The notes under the pieces: model-generated | What the model saw: only the letters and a program-made list of their open reading frames with translations | Told to the model about the DNA's origin: nothing | Databases searched by the model: none | Translations under genes and position numbers: made by a program | In this document: positions 61,881 to 64,000 of the stretch, piece after piece | Numbering within the stretch: the stretch's first letter is position 1 | Layout: each line of letters begins with the position of its first letter | Assembly: GCA_947184155.2 (NCBI GenBank) | Contig: CAMXCT020001491.1 | Coordinates: 231,501-295,500, forward strand | Length of the DNA stretch: 64,000 nt | From: Cladocopium goreaui | Lineage: Eukaryota > Sar > Dinophyceae > Suessiales > Symbiodiniaceae | Reading direction: 5' to 3'

Positions 61881-62225
61881 AAGTACTGATGAGTTAGGAC
61901 TTGTGGCCTCTGAGATAAAACTGACTTGGGGACCAGTCCTATCTCATGTGTCCACTGTTTGAATAGCCTCATGAGTTGGGACTTCATGTTTTGCTACAGC
62001 AAAGGCTGATGAACTCCTTTCTCATGTGTCCAAAGTGTGGCCTATAGCGTTAAAAACCATGGCAACCATCGGCATGTAAAAACTTGATGCAGGTATCTGA
62101 TAAAATGACTAATAGAACCACATGAGATAGGAGTTTGGCACCTTCAAAGGGCAAAAACAATACTTTACAGATGAGAAAGGAAATCGACAAAAACCTCGAC
62201 TCTCCGACAACTCCTATCTCACCAG
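61880..62225. repeat. Family G dispersed repeat, long copy
   Basis: TGAGTTAGGACTTGTGGCCT at 61889, CCAGTCCTATCTCATGTGTC, CTACAGCAAAGGCTGATGAA and an inverted CACATGAGATAGGA. The shorter copy is at 20577. Confidence 0.75.
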
Positions 62226-62266
62226 TACTATATAATATATATATATACTGACATACTATTTATATA

Positions 62267-62368
62267 CTGGTTGGTTGTCTCAACCCCTCTGAAGAATATT
62301 AGTCAGATTGGATCATCATCCCCAATCTGGTTGGGGAAAATAAAATTCATGTTCCAAACCACCAACCA
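62267..62368. mobile_element. Family B palindromic element
   Basis: CTGGTTGGTTGTCTCAACCC to TCCAAACCACCAACCA; right AG lost. Confidence 0.85.
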
Positions 62369-62484
62369 TATATGGTGATTGGGATATATATTAATCACCA
62401 TGAATCAACATTAATCAACATTAATCGACATCAATCACCATTAACCGCCATTAATCACCGTATATATATATATTCCTCACAGAC

Positions 62485-62611
62485 CTGGCTGCCGACTCCA
62501 AGCTTCCGAAGGGCAGTCCAGGTTCACCGGCCGACTCTCCAAGACTTGGTCGCCGAGGCCGACCTCGTCCTTGAACAAATCCTCCAAGTTGTCGTAGCCT
62601 CGCGTTGTGAA
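62485..62611 (-). CDS. Exon, 42 codons, non-ankyrin
   Basis: Acceptor CATGCCAAGCAG and donor CAGCCAG|GTCTGT bound 127 bp: FTTRGYDNLEDLFKDEVGLG, then DQVLESRPVNLDCPSEAWSR. Helical, acidic; no domain recognised. Two other minus frames are open as shadows. Confidence 0.9.
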
Positions 62612-62619
62612 CTGCTTGG

Positions 62620-63375
62620 CATGGCATGGGAAATCCCAAGGTGAATATAGATGGTTCTTATGCTGATTCATAGTGTTTCATGGTAATGTTTTATGGTGAT
62701 CAATAGTGATTAATATAGTGATTAATAGTGATTATATAATGTTGATTAATGGTAGTTCGTGGTGAATATAGATGGTTTTTATGGTGATTAAGAGTGATTA
62801 ATAGTGATTCCGGGGAAATTTAGAGGATTATACTAAAGCCATATGGGTTTATTGGGGCCCCCGTTCGATAGCGTTCAGTTGCCTTATGTTTGTGGTTGAA
62901 TTCTATGGTTGATGGTAGATATGACGAACTAGTTCATGGGAATTATAAACCAACAAACAAAAACTGGGTGGCCCCGTCCTGTAAACATTGGGATTCCTAT
63001 GAAACACTAGATTTTTACCATATTTTATAATATGTTATAATATGTTACAATGAGATTACAACTGGATGCAACTGGTGCAGGATTTATCCAGTATATAACA
63101 TATGTTGTAAACCACTCATATGTTGTAAACCACTCATAACATGTATAATGCAGGATACTAAATTTCATGTTCCAAACCACCAACCAGATAACCAGTAGCA
63201 TAGGTGGGCACCTGGTGATATATCATTAGCATCCATAAATGTATACAAATGCAAATGTATACAAATGTAGCATTAGTAGTTGCCAAAAGATGCAACTAAA
63301 GTACTTCACCATACTTCACCATCCTTCATATATTTCACCAAGATCCCATGATTTTCCAAAATCCCATGGTCCCTC
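62620..63375. other. No gene seen
   Basis: GTGATTAATAGTGATT words, one family C element, a family B fragment at 63169-63187 (TCCAAACCACCAACCAG), AT-rich remainder. Confidence 0.6.
62851..62983. mobile_element. Family C, diverged
   Basis: ATTGGGGCCCCCGTTCGATA to CTGGGTGGCCCCGTCCTGTA. Confidence 0.72.
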
Positions 63376-63381
63376 CCAGAC

Positions 63382-63466
63382 CTGAAAGAACCCTTGGATT
63401 CCGACCCGCGCCTGCCGTCTTCTTGGTGGCTTCGGAGGGCCTGGAGGTCAGAAAGCCGTCAGAGTC
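63382..63466 (-). CDS. Exon, non-ankyrin
   Basis: Acceptor AGATGGCCAG|G and donor CTTTCAG|GTCTGG bound 85 bp: DSDGFLTSRPSEATKKTAGA, then GRNPRVLS. Basic, Ser/Thr-rich with an initial DSDGF. Likely a disordered linker. Confidence 0.9.
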
Positions 63467-63501
63467 CTGGCCATCTGAAGATGGACAAGGTTAATGGTGG
63501 T

Positions 63502-63609
63502 TACCCTCTGGTAAACTAACATAGCTATGGAAAGATCCACCATTTTCAATAGGAAAATCCACTATTTCTATGGCCATTTTCAATAGCTACGTTAAATTAC
63601 CAGAGGGTA
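63502..63609. mobile_element. Family A palindromic element
   Basis: TACCCTCTGGTAAACTAACA to GTTAAATTACCAGAGGGTA. Followed by five TGGTGGTTAA units to 63650. Confidence 0.92.
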
Positions 63610-63654
63610 ATGGTGGTTAATGGTGGTTAATGGTGGTTAATGGTGGTAAGTTGA

Positions 63655-63965
63655 TGTTGGTTGATGTTGGTTTATTGTAACCAAGCAAGGAGTAGAATAT
63701 AGTTCATCATTCATTTTTTTGGTAAGGTAGTCAATGGCCACATCCATCAAATTTAGCATTTGTGATTCATTCGGCAAGGTGTCACAGAACACACAATTCA
63801 CTCTCATGTTTCTGGATCAATGGAGATAGGACACATGACAATAACTAGTAGGTCTAAAGTTTTGCCATTCCAATGCATTACTGGATTTACCACGATTTAC
63901 CCATTGACATATCATGACATATCCATATTCTGCCTTATTTCTGTCCATTTTGACATGGGGGAAGT
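63655..63965. other. No gene seen
   Basis: AT-rich intron-like sequence between the last complete exon and the right-edge exon. Confidence 0.6.
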
Positions 63966-63970
63966 CTTAC

Positions 63971-64000
63971 CATCCGATGATGGCTTCAGAGAGATATAAA
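63971..64000 (-). CDS. Partial exon at the right edge
   Basis: The minus frame reads LYLSEAIIGW, ending GGATG|GTAAGA. Only the last 30 bp of the exon lie in the window. A good donor; shows that the transcription unit enters from the right. Confidence 0.62.

Noticed and set aside
1..64000. tRNA, rRNA or other structured RNA genes
   Set aside because: No cloverleaf with CCA-acceptor stems or rRNA signature words were found by eye; palindromes seen belong to dispersed families.

Overview
This is a eukaryotic nuclear window, most likely from a dinoflagellate of the Symbiodiniaceae/Suessiales type (inference). There is no bacterial operon, rRNA, tRNA or CRISPR array. Short GC-rich islands of about 35-200 bp read as protein, almost all on the minus strand. 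They sit in AT-rich, microsatellite-filled sequence that carries several dozen short palindromic elements. Many islands have an acceptor AG (often AG|G) and a GT or GC donor. I therefore annotate exons rather than long ORFs; nearly all long ORFs here are repeats or shadows. Exon limits are read by eye and many are provisional.

Layout in transcript order, from the right edge of the window leftwards. 64-54 kb: non-ankyrin exons, some acidic, some cysteine-rich, with a broken DDE transposase at 59.5-60.4 kb that resembles the ISXO2/IS1595 (Merlin) group. 53.5-51.5 kb: a group of exons with three hydrophobic, membrane-type segments. 50-45 kb: more non-ankyrin exons. 44.3-30.9 kb: ankyrin-repeat exons, interrupted by an 81-bp in-frame minisatellite (42.2-42.8 kb) and a 2.3-kb low-complexity block (33.1-35.4 kb) made of a 12-bp array plus a compound palindrome. 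30.8-27.5 kb: four convincing non-ankyrin exons and a 975-bp inverted-repeat element carrying a 119-bp tandem array. 27-0.9 kb: a long series of ankyrin exons, some clean, others frameshifted or stop-interrupted. A minisatellite fills the first 0.9 kb.

The exons may belong to one very large ankyrin-plus-membrane gene or to several tandem co-oriented genes. I see no convincing start, terminator or poly(A) signal that would decide this, and the right-edge exon shows that the transcription unit continues beyond the window.

The most interesting feature is the dispersed palindromic elements. Family A (about 27 copies, ends CCCTCTGGTAAAC/GTTTACCAGAGGG) and family B (about 12 copies, ends CTGGTTGGTGG/CCACCAACCAG) carry a GT donor at one end and an AG acceptor at the other. 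Being palindromic, they offer both signals on either strand. At about eight loci a predicted exon starts exactly at an element's AG or ends exactly at its GT. This is what introner-like, intron-generating or intron-remodelling transposable elements would look like.
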